DNA from: Microthyrium microscopicum
Lineage: Eukaryota; Ascomycota; Dothideomycetes; Microthyriales; Microthyriaceae
NCBI GenBank assembly: GCA_010405405.1
Contig: MU004237.1
Location: 2,347,958 to 2,411,957, forward strand
Direction: 5' to 3'
DNA length: 64,000 bases
Shown here: one piece after another, positions 47,276 through 58,571 of the stretch
How positions within the stretch are numbered: the stretch's first letter is position 1
How the letters are laid out: every line of letters starts with the position of its first letter
Program-made: the position numbers and the translations under genes
Notes under the pieces: generated by a model
What the model saw: the letters and a program-made list of their open reading frames with translations, nothing else
What the model was told of the DNA's origin: nothing
Databases searched by the model: none

Positions 47276-48908
47276 TCGCATTCTCAGCGCTGGGGATCTG
47301 GTGGATGGTGAAGTTTACCGAGACAGGAAGACAGAAGCAATTTGGGAGCTAGAGATGATCAAGGATTCGGGAACGTGTTGGAGTTTGGATAGATGAATAC
47401 GGGCTTCCTTTGATGTTTGATGAGTACTTATTGTAAGGCAATGAGAAACAGCAAAATGACCTGGGCATTTCCAGATTCTTGGATTATCACCACGTCAGCA
47501 AGCCTCTGCCGCGTTAATTGCAATTGTTATTCCGTGTCAACATCTGTCCCCTGTTGTAAGCATGGATGATTCAAATTTCACGGCTGAAAGAACTCCTGAG
47601 CCGTTAGTCCAAGAAAACGGGGAGGTCGTCAGTTGAAACTCTGTCTAACTACCACCGAATCGGCATGAATTGCATATTTTGGTAGGGTTTGGACTCACCG
47701 CTTCCCAATGTTACCGTCAGAATCCCAACACTGGACACTAAACAAGGCATCATGAAGGCGGTCAAAATTCAATTACCCGTTATTTATTTGACAAGTTCCA
47801 CAAAGGACAACAACAATGATTCCGGATATGCTGTTCATGCGCTGAAAAGCTGTTGTTGAGAAACCATCGAGAGGTGCTTGCTGATATAACGGGGAAGTTG
47901 GAAAAACTGTGGTCTTCCCCACATGGACAAGCATCAAGATCTGAGCAAGAGATAGTAATGATACAATAAGTGGCGTCCTTACAAACCACGTTTCCTGGCA
48001 ACGAATATCATTTTCATGTCCATGGCCATCAGCAGAATACATTTTGCGCTATAATAACACGGTTGCGCTCAGCACGAGTGGATCAAATTTTCTGGCAAAT
48101 TGAAGCTCTCGACTTCTCATCATTGACACATATTCATTACCGGTACCATTGACTACGCAATATTCAACGTGATATCCCGCCAGCCAGAATGTTGAATGAC
48201 GACGAAAACGCCACAGCCACACCTCGCGACGCAGGCCGACACTGTTTCCGAAAATTTTACAGAAAAAAACAACAGGAGCGTATGGCGCTGTCGCGCAGAG
48301 AAATCCTGAATTGAAAAGATGCTTGAATAATTGTATCGACATGCTGGCAAGATGATCAAGTCAACGTCAACTGAATGTGTAACGATATTTGACGTTGTTC
48401 GGTGTCTTGACTGTCTTCAGGGCCGGCGCACCTGCAAATGTGGTGAACCAAGGGGGTGGCGCAGTCTGCGAATGTGGACCTAGAGGCTAGGCAACCTCTC
48501 CCTCTTCTCCAACTGCAGGTAACTTGACACTAGAAATCCTATCACCAAGAATTCTATCACCAAGTTTACAACGCCTTAAGGAGTCGTGTCATAAAATGCG
48601 GGACACGAGAGTCTTGCATGGTATTTTCATGTACTCTATTTGACAGTAAGGTACCGTGTAAAATGCATCGCTATTGCCTCAAGCAACAGCTGCCAGCCTG
48701 CCAGTGTCCATAACTGGAAGGCACGCAGGGCATGTTCTGGAATCAACATCAGGATTATGGGCAGTCGCAGTCAAGGCAGTCTGTTGGATTGCATCTCTCC
48801 CCGCACAAACTCTTTCTCATCAAGATCCCATCTTGATATGTCTTCAAATTGCGCTCTCAACTCCTCTTTGCCTCGCTTGGCCAATTGATACCTGTCAATC
48901 CTCCAAAA
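47276..48908. other. 1.6 kb intergenic region, nothing recognised
   Basis: Short frames only. It probably contains the promoter and 5' UTR of the coiled-coil gene starting at 48909. No inverted repeats or RNA genes were seen. Confidence 0.45.
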
Positions 48909-51174
48909 ATGTCCTTTCTTGAAGTGCCTACTTCCCAACTACCGGGCAATGCTGGTGACGCCTTGTATCGCCAGCATGTCGATGCGCTGGGTCTTGCGCT
49001 ACTCCATATCAAAGAACGCGACAAAAACAGCTTCGCAATTGCTGGACAGCTTGATGAGTTACAGAAAATCATCGATACGAAGAAAATGGAGGTACAGATT
49101 TCTCTTTGCTCTCATCTATTCTTCAAACTCCTTCGGCTGACATTTTCCAGATCCCGGGGCTCATCGAGAGAGCCAGTATGAAAGAAGCTGCCCAAGCCGT
49201 CCTCAATACCACCCTCAGTGATATGGACAGCGTCAAGCAGTTTCTTGCTTCCTTGACCAACTTTGGCAAAGCACTCACGCGAGAGACCGAAAAATACGGA
49301 GCCGATGAGATTGTCCGAGTCCTCCAGGAATGCTGCCCTGTCAAGCTGTACACGCAAGCCGAGGTCGATGAGATTTTGCGCCAGCGCATAGACAGCGAAG
49401 CGTAAGTTTGTTCATCGCTTTGGTTCGAATTGCTCACAGTCCCCAGAGAGACGTACCGAAACCAGATTCGTGAGGTCAACAAAAATATGGCGGCCCAGGC
49501 ATCCAAACATCAAACCGCTATCGATATCAAGGATGGGGTCTTGAACGAGCGCAATCAGCGCATTGACTACAATGAGACTCAGATCCGGGACAAAGATGAG
49601 CAGATCGCTCAACATTTGGGCACCATTGGTGGTCTTCGTGGTCAGCTCGAACAGATCAATCGTGACTTGGAGCGAGCAAGCACCGCGAATACTGTTCAGG
49701 GCCCACTAGAGCAGGTAAGTTTTGAGACTTTTCAACACGATTGCTCTTGTCATCTGTTGCGATCAGAACCATCTTAGCTGCCACAGCTCGTGTTTCTGAT
49801 CGAGTGCTGTGGTTTCCATCGAATGCGCTGGGGATTTCATGTTTCAACCACGAAAAGACCAACCAGGCTTTTGATGCATGTTTGCTTCCATTGTTACTCC
49901 ATACTGACAGATTCAGGCTGTCACCGATCTCAACGCAGCTGTTGCAAGCCTGAACTCCACCCACACCGCCAATCTCACCGCAGCCATCACCAAACTCGAG
50001 AGTCTGCCAGTTGCGAGGCAAGCATACCCTGCGCCTCAGCCTGGAGCAAAGTCCGCCGCAATTGTCCCCGAAGCATTCAACTTGTCGTCTTTGAACTCCA
50101 AGTTCGATGAGATAGTCAAGCTTGTTGGAAAATTGGCACAGAACAATCTTGGAGAGCGGCCATCCCTAGCCGAAGCCTTTACCACACTTCAGAGTCGCGT
50201 ACTCGCAATTGAGACGACAGTGAAGCATGCAGACAACGAACTGGCCTCGGTATCCGGCAAGGTATCAACCGGTAAGATTTCCCGTGCAAGATCCCATTAC
50301 TTGAGGCTGTTTTGAGATTCAAAAACATCGCATTTCCCATCTTGGCTCTTTCTTGATATTGTACTGACAATTTCCAGCCTTGGAAAAATTTGAAATGGTC
50401 GTTGGCCCTGGAAAACTCACGATTGCCAGCAAAGTTTCATCCATGGTGAAAAACATGAACACTATCGGTGGCAGCTCAAACAACGAGAATCTTGGACGGC
50501 TTGTATCCAAGCAAAAGCTTCCCACAGACGTTACAATTACCACCCTGGACGACAAGGTTCAAAAACTTGTCGATTCTTTGCATAATTCAGCCCATCCACT
50601 CACGTCTGAGAGCATGCACAATCTGGTCACCGATGTGGCGAAGATATCTACAAATATCGGTACTTTCGGTAATCCCGAAGAATCCTTGGCCAAGGAGCTG
50701 CGTCTTATCAAGAAAGCAATTGGTGCTCCTATCAACGATCTCACTCTCGCTGGATGGGTCCAGAAGCTCGAAACTTCCATTCCCGATGCCGAAGCTTTGG
50801 CAAAGTCCCTCGGAGAACTAAAACTTTTCAAGGATATGGATGACAAAGTCGGTTGGCTTCAAGGCAATCTTTCTGACAGTCAAAATTCCGTGCTTGTGCA
50901 AATCATAGAACAAGCCATTGGTCTGAAAGCAGAAATGAAAGAGAAGCTACAGGCTCTTCAACGGGATTTCGATAGCATTCAACAAACATCTGAGTCGGAC
51001 GCTAATACCTTAGTTGATCAACTGCAAGTCTCCGTCAATACAACGGAGGCAATTCAACGCGCCTACATTCAACTGTCCAAGGAGATGCAAATCTCCAATC
51101 AGACAAACGATGACCTTCACAACACGATTGTTCAGATGACTCGCTACTTGAAGTTATCATCAGCTCCAGTCTGA
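48909..51174 (+). CDS. Unrecognised coiled-coil protein, five exons, intact
   Basis: Exons 48909-49091, 49151-49401, 49447-49714, 49917-50271 and 50378-51174, all phases agreeing, give 617 aa. The protein is almost entirely helical and heptad-rich: LDELQKIIDTKKME, QFLASLTNFGKALTRETEKY, QIRDKDEQIAQHLGTIGGLR, LNAAVASLNSTHTANLTAAI, LRLIKKAIGAPINDLTLAGW, EMKEKLQALQRDFDSIQQTS and LVDQLQVSVNTTEAIQRAYI. No signal peptide, membrane segment or catalytic motif is visible. Introns 1 and 2 are ordinary (59 and 45 nt). Introns 3 (202 nt) and 4 (106 nt) are long and share sequence with introns of the next genes. I infer a structural or scaffold-like, lineage-restricted protein. Open frames through introns argue that it is still maintained, unlike its left neighbour. 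Confidence 0.8.
49715..49916 (+). repeat. Introner-like intron (intron 3 of the coiled-coil gene)
   Basis: A 202 nt intron, far above the 45-60 nt typical of the window. Its core at 49801-49828 (CGAGTGCT..TTTCCATCGAATGCG) and the following CCACGAAAAGACCAAC align with intron 3 of the gene at 51542-53714. It ends CTGACAGATTCAG. Confidence 0.6.
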
Positions 51175-51541
51175 TCTCGTTAGATACTACCTATGTAACA
51201 TTAATCATTCTATATCCACAGGATTCTCTCATATTGTGATCCGCTCTCATCCCAATATACGTACTTCATCATTCTACGATGTTATTTGGAGTTTGCTTCG
51301 GTGTCGGCAACCAAAGATCTTCGTCCCGCCTCGTTGCATCTATAGCCTTAATTCACCAGTTACTTGCTTTGATGATTAAGGATTTTAGAGAGACTTAGTT
51401 GAGAGAAAATGTGAAGTGCAATCTCCATGACGTCAGAAGCTCGATGTTCATTTTTCAAATCCAGAGTCTCTGCACTGATTCCTGCATTGACTTTAACCAG
51501 TTCATCCATCAAACAACCCTTCTCCACGCACCCGCTTCAAT

Positions 51542-53714
51542 ATGGGTTCTCATGAACCGGTAAATCATCGCATGCGCAGTAAGTCACATCGCAACAATCC
51601 ATTAGACCAGAAAGTGGCACCCTCCCATCAAGTGCTTCATTTCTCATCGATTGCGTTGTGAGACACCATAATTGATGGGAGCGCGTCGTATATCAGCAGC
51701 CTTTGGTACCTCGCTCGAAGCCGTGAGAACTTGCTAACTCCTTCAAAGATTATGACGAAGAAGAAGAGGATGATTCCGCATCTCTTGTTTCCGAAAACTC
51801 TCGTTCCAAGCGCCGGGGTGAAGCCAAGAGCCGAGAACCCTCCAAATCCATCAAGCACGGCGCTCAGCAGAGTCCTCTTGGGTAAGATTTCCTTGTGCAC
51901 ATCTACATTTCTTGACGGCATCTGATGAAGCCAAAACAATCATATCTCCCACCACAGTTGATGGCTAGGTACCATGGCGTACGATGGTAGTTTATGATTT
52001 CAGTGTTAGCTCTCATCGTAAGCTTGTACTAACAAATTCTAGGCTACCAACCAGGCCTTTTCGGCATATAGCGCCTCCGCCTGGATACGATGGTTCTCTC
52101 ATTGATAACCAAGTGCCATCCTTCTTACCGCCTCCTCAAGGGTTCCAGTTTCACAATGTTCAGCAGTCAGAACATGGGTCTCCACCGAGAACAACATCAC
52201 TACCCGCTGCAATCACTGGAGTGCCACCTGGTGCTGTAGCACGTCAACCGATCCAGCCTCTTGTTCCTCCACCTCACCTGGCCACGACAGGACTACCATT
52301 CGACCAAGCCACGAATGCCAACAAAAGCTTGAAGGATCCAGTATTCACTTCCGTTCAACCATGGGCCCTTAGGTAAGATTTCCCGTTCAAATCACACTTC
52401 TTGACGCCATTTGTTGGAACAAAAACAATCGCATCTCCCATCGCACTCAATCGCACCTATAGAAGGCGTTCAGCGTTCGAGTGCTATGAGCGCCAACGGC
52501 ATGGCAAAATAAATGGCGTACTCCCGTCAACTCTGATGGCTACTACCAGCGCTGCTAACCAAAAGGTGCTTTAATTGTCATCGTATCTGATAAATACTCC
52601 CAATCCGATCGCCCTTTATGGCAAATAAAGCACCCGATAACAGACCGTAGCATCTAGGCGCCATCAGAGTTGATGGGAGTATGCCATCTATTTTGCCATG
52701 CCGTTGAGCGCCATTGAATGCGATAATGATTTTACTCATCCACGGCGAAAAGTCCCAACGATCTTTTCAGACTTGTCGTCTCCGATTGAACTGACAATTC
52801 TTAGGGCGAACAAGCTGGTTGATCGGACTGATCAAACACAGACCTGGATTGACCAGAACTTTGGACACGACAACATTGAGCACAACGTACAGGCTCAGTT
52901 TGGCGCGGCCGGACGCAAAGAGAGTTCGAACAGGGCGACCGACGAGGCGATTCGGGCTGTCGAGAGCAATCGTTTGGCAGCTCGTAATGATGAGGAAGAA
53001 CTGCGCACCCTCAAAGCGCAGCTGGGATCGCTTCGAAATACATTTATACCTCGAGACCTCACTACATCTTCTCGCGACTCACCAAGAGCTCATGGTCAGA
53101 ACCAATATTCTTCAACATTTCATCCGTCCTCTGAAGCTGTCACACTTGGACGAAGGCAAACGCCAGCGCAACCTGAAATTCATCGTACAGCTGGAGGAAA
53201 TCTTGCTGGAACCGAGAAGCCGGCGGCTTCTTCTCTGAGTCGCTCAAAATCCGCCAAGTCACTTCGCACACCCGGCATCCAGGGCAACATTGTAGAGACA
53301 GGAGGCGCCACCAGTCCCATGAGTATGCCGCCTCCCGCACGTAGAGGAGGGGCTACTAGTCCTAGCTCTGCACCTGCTCCTCAACCATTCACTGGACAGT
53401 ATCCTTCCGGTGTGCAGGAAATACTCGATTTCTACACTGCTGAGATGGTCAGGCTCAGGAGAACCGGCAACGTTCCTTGTGCAGATAGAGTGATTTCAAA
53501 ACGCTCCGCTTCCTGGTCCGATAATGGTCTGGCGGATAACGATGCGATGACAAATGAGGTCCGTTGCAATGATTGTACGAAGTATGATATTGTTTGCGCC
53601 AGAAGATTCAATGGCCAATGGTACGTTCGTCATGTTGGCAATCCCGGAGTCGGGTCTGACCGTGATGAGTACTACGGTGACATAGACAAGGCCCGAAAGA
53701 GGATGGACAAATGA
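51542..53714 (+). CDS. Unrecognised Pro/Ser-rich protein with C-terminal Cys motif
   Basis: Four exons in phase: 51542-51578, 51749-51881, 52043-52372, 52805-53714 (469 aa). The N-terminus has an acidic patch (NYDEEEEDDSASLVSENSRS) and basic residues. Residues about 60-165 are proline-rich (PFRHIAPPPGYDGSLIDNQ, LVPPPHLATTGLP). A coiled-coil stretch follows (ANKLVDRTDQTQTWIDQNF; DEAIRAVESNRLAARNDEEE), then a Ser/Pro linker. The C-terminus has NEVRCNDCTKYDIVCARRFN followed by GQWYVRHVG, a CxxCx6C pattern that could bind metal. I do not recognise the family. The frame is also open upstream of 52805 into the MITE, but the GAACTGACAATTCTTAG acceptor at 52803-52804 and phase matching place that part in intron 3. 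All three introns are long (170, 161 and 432 nt). Confidence 0.72.
52373..52804 (+). repeat. Introner-like intron 3 carrying a MITE
   Basis: A 432 nt intron, GTAAGATTTCCCGT..CTGACAATTCTTAG. Without the 211 bp MITE and its 7 bp target duplication it would be 214 nt. Its first 80 nt resemble intron 2 of the same gene (51882-52042), and its second half resembles intron 3 of the coiled-coil gene. Confidence 0.65.
52495..52705. mobile_element. MITE copy 2 (211 bp)
   Basis: Same length as copy 1 (31956-32166). The left end AACGGCATGGCAAAATAAAT and the right end ending CCATGCCGTT form terminal inverted repeats of about 45 bp. It is flanked by a perfect 7 bp duplication GAGCGCC (52488-52494 and 52706-52712). 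It sits inside intron 3 of the surrounding gene, so splicing should remove it. The few differences between the copies are mostly transitions. No coding capacity. Confidence 0.93.
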
Positions 53715-53797
53715 GTAAAACTGACGTTCCAAATAAATAGCAATATCTTAATATGATTAAACATCTCTGAACGCTATATATGTGCTCGCTATTGACA

Positions 53798-54595
53798 TCA
53801 CAACTTTTGCCCAAAGTCATTTTTCGTAAGACCAATGACATAAATGCCAGCAATCTGATTTGGGACATCGTGGCGATCTGCATCAAGGGCGGCTTGGACT
53901 TTGTGGTCGTGCGTGCTCTTGAAGCATAAATCGCCTTGGATAAGAGACTCAAGGACGTTTCGATTGATCGCAAGCAGAAAGCTATGCATAAGTTGAGTCT
54001 GAGTTAAGCGAAACTCGTTTCGACTGCGCCATTTCGATTCTCCAACCTCTTCTTGAAGTATCAGTGTCGCGACATTGTAGAGGAACGATTCGTCCAATGT
54101 CTTTCTGTACCTGGCGGATCGAGTAAGAATTAAAATATCCAATTGATACAAAAGTGAGACTTACATGTGACCAGACAAAGCGGGTGAATGAGAGGTTTGC
54201 TCATCCGAATGCGAGTCCAAGCACCTTGTCAGCAAATGATATTCCGGCAGACCGTTCTCATCGTAGGAAAATATGTTATATGCAAATTGTCGCAGACTTT
54301 CTGGCTCTGAGTCATCCTCTTCATCGGAGTCGAGAACCTCTGCAAGAGCCTGAGAGTGCTCAACGCCAAACTCGATCCATTGAGCGTGAGCAGACAATCC
54401 TATGACACCAAGGTCCGCATCCAGTCCAGGAGCTAGCTCAAACTCTGTTGTCACAACGGGCGGAGGTGAAGGAAGAGGATTCTGACGCGCTGCATGATGG
54501 AGCGCCTCGCGAGTGCTGTCGCCATCAGCCACGACGGAGTCATTGGGATGAGGAGAAGGATCTTCTGGATTGAAAAAGCTGTTGACGGTAGACAT
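53798..54595 (-). CDS. Unrecognised protein, short paralogue of the gene at 55773-57968
   Basis: Two exons, 54595-54165 and 54110-53798 (54 nt intron, GTAAGT..CGCCAG), 247 aa. The N-terminal part is Pro/Ser-rich, then acidic (DLGVIGLSAHAQWIEFGVEH; LAEVLDSDEEDDSEPES). The second exon, YRKTLDESFLYNVATLILQE then SKWRSRNEFRLTQTQLMHSF, LLAINRNVLESLIQGDLCFK and NQIAGIYVIGLTKNDFG, aligns along its length with residues about 225-320 of the larger neighbour. It ends directly after the shared GIYVIGLT block, so it lacks the paralogue's last 300 residues. The 83 nt separating its stop from the stop of the convergent gene at 53714 leave little 3' UTR. Function unknown. Confidence 0.75.
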
Positions 54596-54883
54596 TCTTT
54601 TGAAGACGTTTAATAGGAGAAAAGTATGCAGGTCTGTCGGGATGAGTGCCGCAAAAGAATCCGCGGGGATTTTTCAACGGTGGGCGTTGTAAAGGAACGT
54701 TGTTAAAGGTTCAAGGCAGAGATGAACGGGACACAGAATTTTGCCACGCATGCAATCCAGGCGGGTACATGTTGATTTGGAGAAGGTGCATGGAAAATTA
54801 TAAGCGTCGAAGGTAGTTACCACCGACCGACTACCCAGTTGCCTATGCAAGCAAGAGCGAACATTTGTTTTGTTTCATCCTTG

Positions 54884-54947
54884 TCAGCCTTATAACCTTT
54901 CAGCCTTATATCTTTTCAGCCTTATACCCTGTCAGCCTTATACCTTG
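54884..54947. repeat. Tandem repeat, four 16 bp units
   Basis: Four units of TCAGCCTTATAACCTT type at exactly 16 bp spacing (54884, 54900, 54916, 54932), each with one to three differences. A similar AAGGCTGACAAGGCTGAAAA string occurs near 58126-58145 upstream of the long paralogue. Confidence 0.8.
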
Positions 54948-54984
54948 CTCCGATGTCTGCTATTGCATCTAATTCCCATGGCAC

Positions 54985-55455
54985 TGTCTGGAAGGTTCAA
55001 GTGGATATCAGAACAGTCAAAAGAACAACAGCTACGAGCAAGGAGCACCAGTGCAAAGGTCTGATGGAAGAGAGGGTAGGCCCATGAGATGCGATGGTAG
55101 GTCTGATGGGAAAGAGGGTGGGTCCATGAGATGCGACGGCTCCCATCACACTCGATAGGCGCAGGCTCGTCAGTTATCACTATCTAGAAGGGTGAAATTG
55201 GTTATTCGGAACTGTCGAAAGGCTACATATATGGCTCGACCTCAACAGCTATAAGCAAAAAGCACCAGTCTAAAAGTTTGATGGAACAGATCAGTATCTA
55301 GACAGTTGAATTGGTTATCCGGAATTGTCGAAAGAATGTGAAATGGCTCGGCCAAGCCATGAGCAAAAAGAAACAGTCCAAAGGTCTGATGTAAGAGAGG
55401 TTACGCCCACGAGATGTGATAGCACCCTTCACACTTGATGGGAGCAGGCCAGATA
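54985..55455. repeat. Three degenerate repeat units of 110-190 bp
   Basis: Three successive segments share GGTTATYCGGAAYTGTCGAAA or GATATCAGAACAGTCAAAAG, then GAGCAAAAAGCACCAGT, then GTCTGATG(G/T)AAGAGAGG and CATGAGATGCGA. They begin near 54985, 55190 and 55300. The unit borders are approximate. The first unit also holds an internal duplication (CCCATGAGATGCGATGGTAG / TCCATGAGATGCGACGGCTC). No coding frame is preserved across the units. Confidence 0.6.
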
Positions 55456-55772
55456 TTCCATCATCCGTAATCCAACGACGGAAAGGCAAAAGTTACATTG
55501 AAAACTACCATATATGCAAGTTAAAATGTAGATACATTGAGGGCAAGTGTTGCTTGATTGAAGAAAGAAGGGCATTTACCGGATACTTGGAGAGACACAT
55601 TGTGTATAGAGTGTGAGCACTTGAAGAGAATTTGGTGGATGACTTGAAGAAACGAAACTTTACCGAATGTTGCGCAAATAACAATGCAAGAATATAACCA
55701 TAAGACTCAACCTCGTTCTTTCGCTTCGCCCTGTAGGATCAACGTCTTGGACATCAACAATACGTATCCATA

Positions 55773-57968
55773 TCAAATCTCCTCATCATCATCAGGGCCA
55801 GAACCAGAAGGACGATGGACGTCTGCACCACTGGCACCACCAGAAGCAGCATCTTCCTTATCATGAAGTGCAATCAACTCCTTGGAGAAATTGGCAAGGC
55901 TACGAAGTGTCCCAACAACAGTCGACTGCTGCTTGTAACCTTTAAAGTCCCTGGTTGAGTGCTTGACAATCAATTCCATTTGTCGTTTGTCTTTTTCCGC
56001 CGCGACTTCCTTGGCCTCTGCTATCTTTGTCGCTAAGAGTTTTTTCTCCTTCTCGGTCTGCTCATGAAGATTGTCTTTGTAGATCGGATTGAGATTGGTG
56101 CTGCGACCCCATACATCGTCCCACGCTACGGGGGATGGATCTTTCAGCTTGTTTGACCTACCAGCCGGATGTGTGTTCAGTCCAATCCCAGAATCAATGT
56201 ATGAGGACGCAAGTCGAGTCATGGCGATCTCGGCCAACGATGCGGCAAGAGGGGATGGTACGTATCCAATGATGTGGAATATCATGATGAATCGTGATTG
56301 ACCTGGCGTTTGTCAGTTGAATACCAGGAATTAGCTTCGGGTTTCTTACCTCCAGCATGTCTTGGGGGAGACGGGGCACAGGCAGTGTTGATAGCTGCAT
56401 CGAGCAAGCATAAGAGGAAGTTTGATCCCCTATGGGTGATATGTTCATGATAGCGTCTTCCGCAGTTGTTGCTGAACCCGACATCTCGAAGCGGATATGG
56501 AAATGGATGGTCCATCTCATCTTCCTATTTCTGGTCAGTCGTTGCGCTTCAAGACACAAGAGGTGAAGGGCTTTCCCCCAGGAGCAGTAAAAAGACAACG
56601 GGACGCACTCACCGGAATTTCCTTGAGCAATTTTTTAAGCTCTTCCACAAACCTTCTCAACTTATTGACACGTTCATCTGAAAGCTCGAGAGGTCTATCA
56701 CTAGCTTCAAGATATCTTCTGAAGATGACATGTTCATCATCAGAGTTTTCGCGAAAGGTATAGTCATTGATCATTTTGATCTGAGCATACCATTTTTCCT
56801 CTTGGTCTTCGTTAGCATCCATATAATGCTCAAGAAGTTCACAGACTCGAATCATCTCGTTGGTAGTTGGTGCAAGTCCATGAGTATCAGCCAGATGGAT
56901 GACATAGATGCCAGCATTGTTTCCGATCAGTCTTGTACGTATTCTTGTGAGCTGTTCATTGAGTGTTCGGTCATGAAATGCCTGGAAAGCAAAGTTACCC
57001 TGTGCCAAAGCATGCAAGACCTTGGGATGTATTCCAAGCAGAAAGGTGTGTATAAGTTCGATTTGAGAAGATCGATAGGTCTTTTTACTTTTCCAAAATC
57101 GCTTTGTCACTTCGTCCTGCAAGATTCTTCGCGAGACACTGAAGAATGTTTGTTCCTGGAATAATTTCAGGTAGGTATGCCCTGAGATGACGGGTGCCTG
57201 GGTGACTTCGACATGAGGAGTTGTGCAAGTGGGGCGCCATTGATAGATTGGCAATTTGTTGCTATTGTGTTGAAACCGGCCGTAATCATGCATCAATAGG
57301 TCATGACGCTGAGGATCAATAAGTTCTTCAGGAGTCTCTGAACTAAGATCTTGGTCCACTGACGGTGGTGGTTGTGAAGGTTGATCAAAATCTACCCATT
57401 GAACTTCATCTCCGACGCCCAGCTGGCCCCAGACGTCGGAGTCCAGAGTGGGTGCAAGATATTCTTCCACGGCTGGCGTCGCTCGGGGAACATATCGCTG
57501 CGATGGATGGTGGAGCGATCGGAAATCACCACGACTAGCAGCCATGGGAGAGTGGGGCCTACTGGAAGGGACATAGCTATCTGAAATCGGCTCTATTGAA
57601 CGCTGAGTTGAGAGCCCATGTGGCGAGGGCACTCGTCTTCGGTTGCTGGGACGTGATAATCTTCGATTTGGCGAAGAAGGAAGATGTGGAAGTGATTGAC
57701 TTTCACTTTGTCGCATGCGAGTTGAGGGTATTGGATTGGATCGCTCGATAGTTTCTCGAATACTATCTTCCGGCGCGCCCTGAAGATGGTTAGCATAAAT
57801 CCATGAACAGTATCGCATTCGGCGGGGAGCAAAGCACTCGAACAGCAAGGCATGCTCTGGCAGCCACTAAAGGCGGTGGGAGCGGCGATAATAGTAAATT
57901 CAAATTTCATTCAGAGATGCAATGACTTGAGCACTTACCTGACCAGACTCTTCCTCCTCTACCTTCAT
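55773..57968 (-). CDS. Unrecognised protein, long paralogue of the gene at 53798-54595
   Basis: Four exons in phase: 57968-57939 (only ten codons, MKVEEEESGQ), 57779-56613, 56524-56350, 56302-55773 (633 aa). Residues about 10-130 are Arg/Ser/Pro-rich and disordered (RLSRPSNRRRVPSPHGLS). An acidic/Trp stretch (DVWGQLGVGDEVQWVDFDQP) follows. Then comes the domain shared with the neighbour: FQEQTFFSVSRRILQDEVTK, YRSSQIELIHTFLLGIHPKV, AQGNFAFQAFHD, NNAGIYVIHLAD. The C-terminal part is charged and helical (LLEHYMDANEDQEEKWYAQI; EQTEKEKKLLATKIAEAKEV) and ends SGSGPDDDEEI. Intron 1 is long (159 nt) and contains the introner-like core. I do not recognise the family. The paralogue pair suggests a local duplication followed by truncation of one copy. 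Confidence 0.75.
57780..57938 (-). repeat. Introner-like intron 1 of the long paralogue
   Basis: A 159 nt intron (GTAAGT..GCTAACCATCTTCAG). On the minus strand its core TCGAGTGCTTTGCTCCCCGC followed by CGAATGCGATAC (57841-57810) matches the cores in the genes at 48909-51174 and 51542-53714. Confidence 0.55.
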
Positions 57969-58191
57969 TGCGAACTAAGTTTGTTGTCCCGTTGTGGCTC
58001 AATGTGTCGCACTGAGAGAGACTTGGTGGGGCAGTGATGGTGAATGAGACCCGGCCTGGGAGGCGACAGGTTGCTTCCAACAGAATGACCACAGTTGATT
58101 GGCCCATTCGTGTGGGGCCAAGTATAAGGCTGACAAGGCTGAAAACCCAATGTTTCCCCCCACACATTAGCCCACTTCCATATTTTGAGCA

Positions 58192-58571
58192 ATGAAGCTA
58201 ACAGAATCCATATTCACCTTCACGATTTTACGCATCGCTGAAAGCGGTTTCTCTTCGACCACCAGAACCGAATCTCCCTTCAACATGTCACACATTACCA
58301 ACCCCGATAACAAGATCGCCTCCTTTCCCACGCGCGGCCTATCAGAAGTCTCCAATGATCGTCTCTACGTTGTGCAGAGCAATACCTCCGCCGCTCGTGC
58401 TTTCATGCTGTCAAACTATCGGGGCCCAGAATTTATGGCCATGGGTTTTGCTTTCGTTGAGTCGACTTTCAATGAAAAGGAGTTCAGAGCACATGGCTAT
58501 ATAGACGTAAGCAGTTTGTTTTCACGGTCGACACATTGTCAATACTTTCGCAGTTACAATTGGGCGTATAA
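58192..58571 (+). CDS. Small unrecognised protein (tentative)
   Basis: The frame opens at ATG 58192 (MKLTESIFTFTILRIAESGF) and stays coding-like to FAFVESTFNEKEFRAHGYID. A GTAAGC donor at 58507 and a TTTCGCAG acceptor at 58551-58553 would add only LQLGV before a stop, giving 110 aa. Without splicing the frame runs to 58665. It is divergent from the long paralogue, whose start is about 220 bp to the left. Met at about 58285 (MSHITNPDNK) is an alternative start. Coding-like scraps further right (near 58880-59100, ending VFVDRVHIAF) may be remnants of the same or another broken gene. Low confidence that this is a functional gene. Confidence 0.3.

Noticed and set aside
52698-52804. ATG inside the MITE right end as a new start codon for the downstream 338-codon frame
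   Set aside because: A good branch/acceptor (CTGACAATTCTTAG) at 52791-52804 and exact phase matching to the exon ending at 52372 show that this part is intron. It remains possible only if transcripts start within the MITE.
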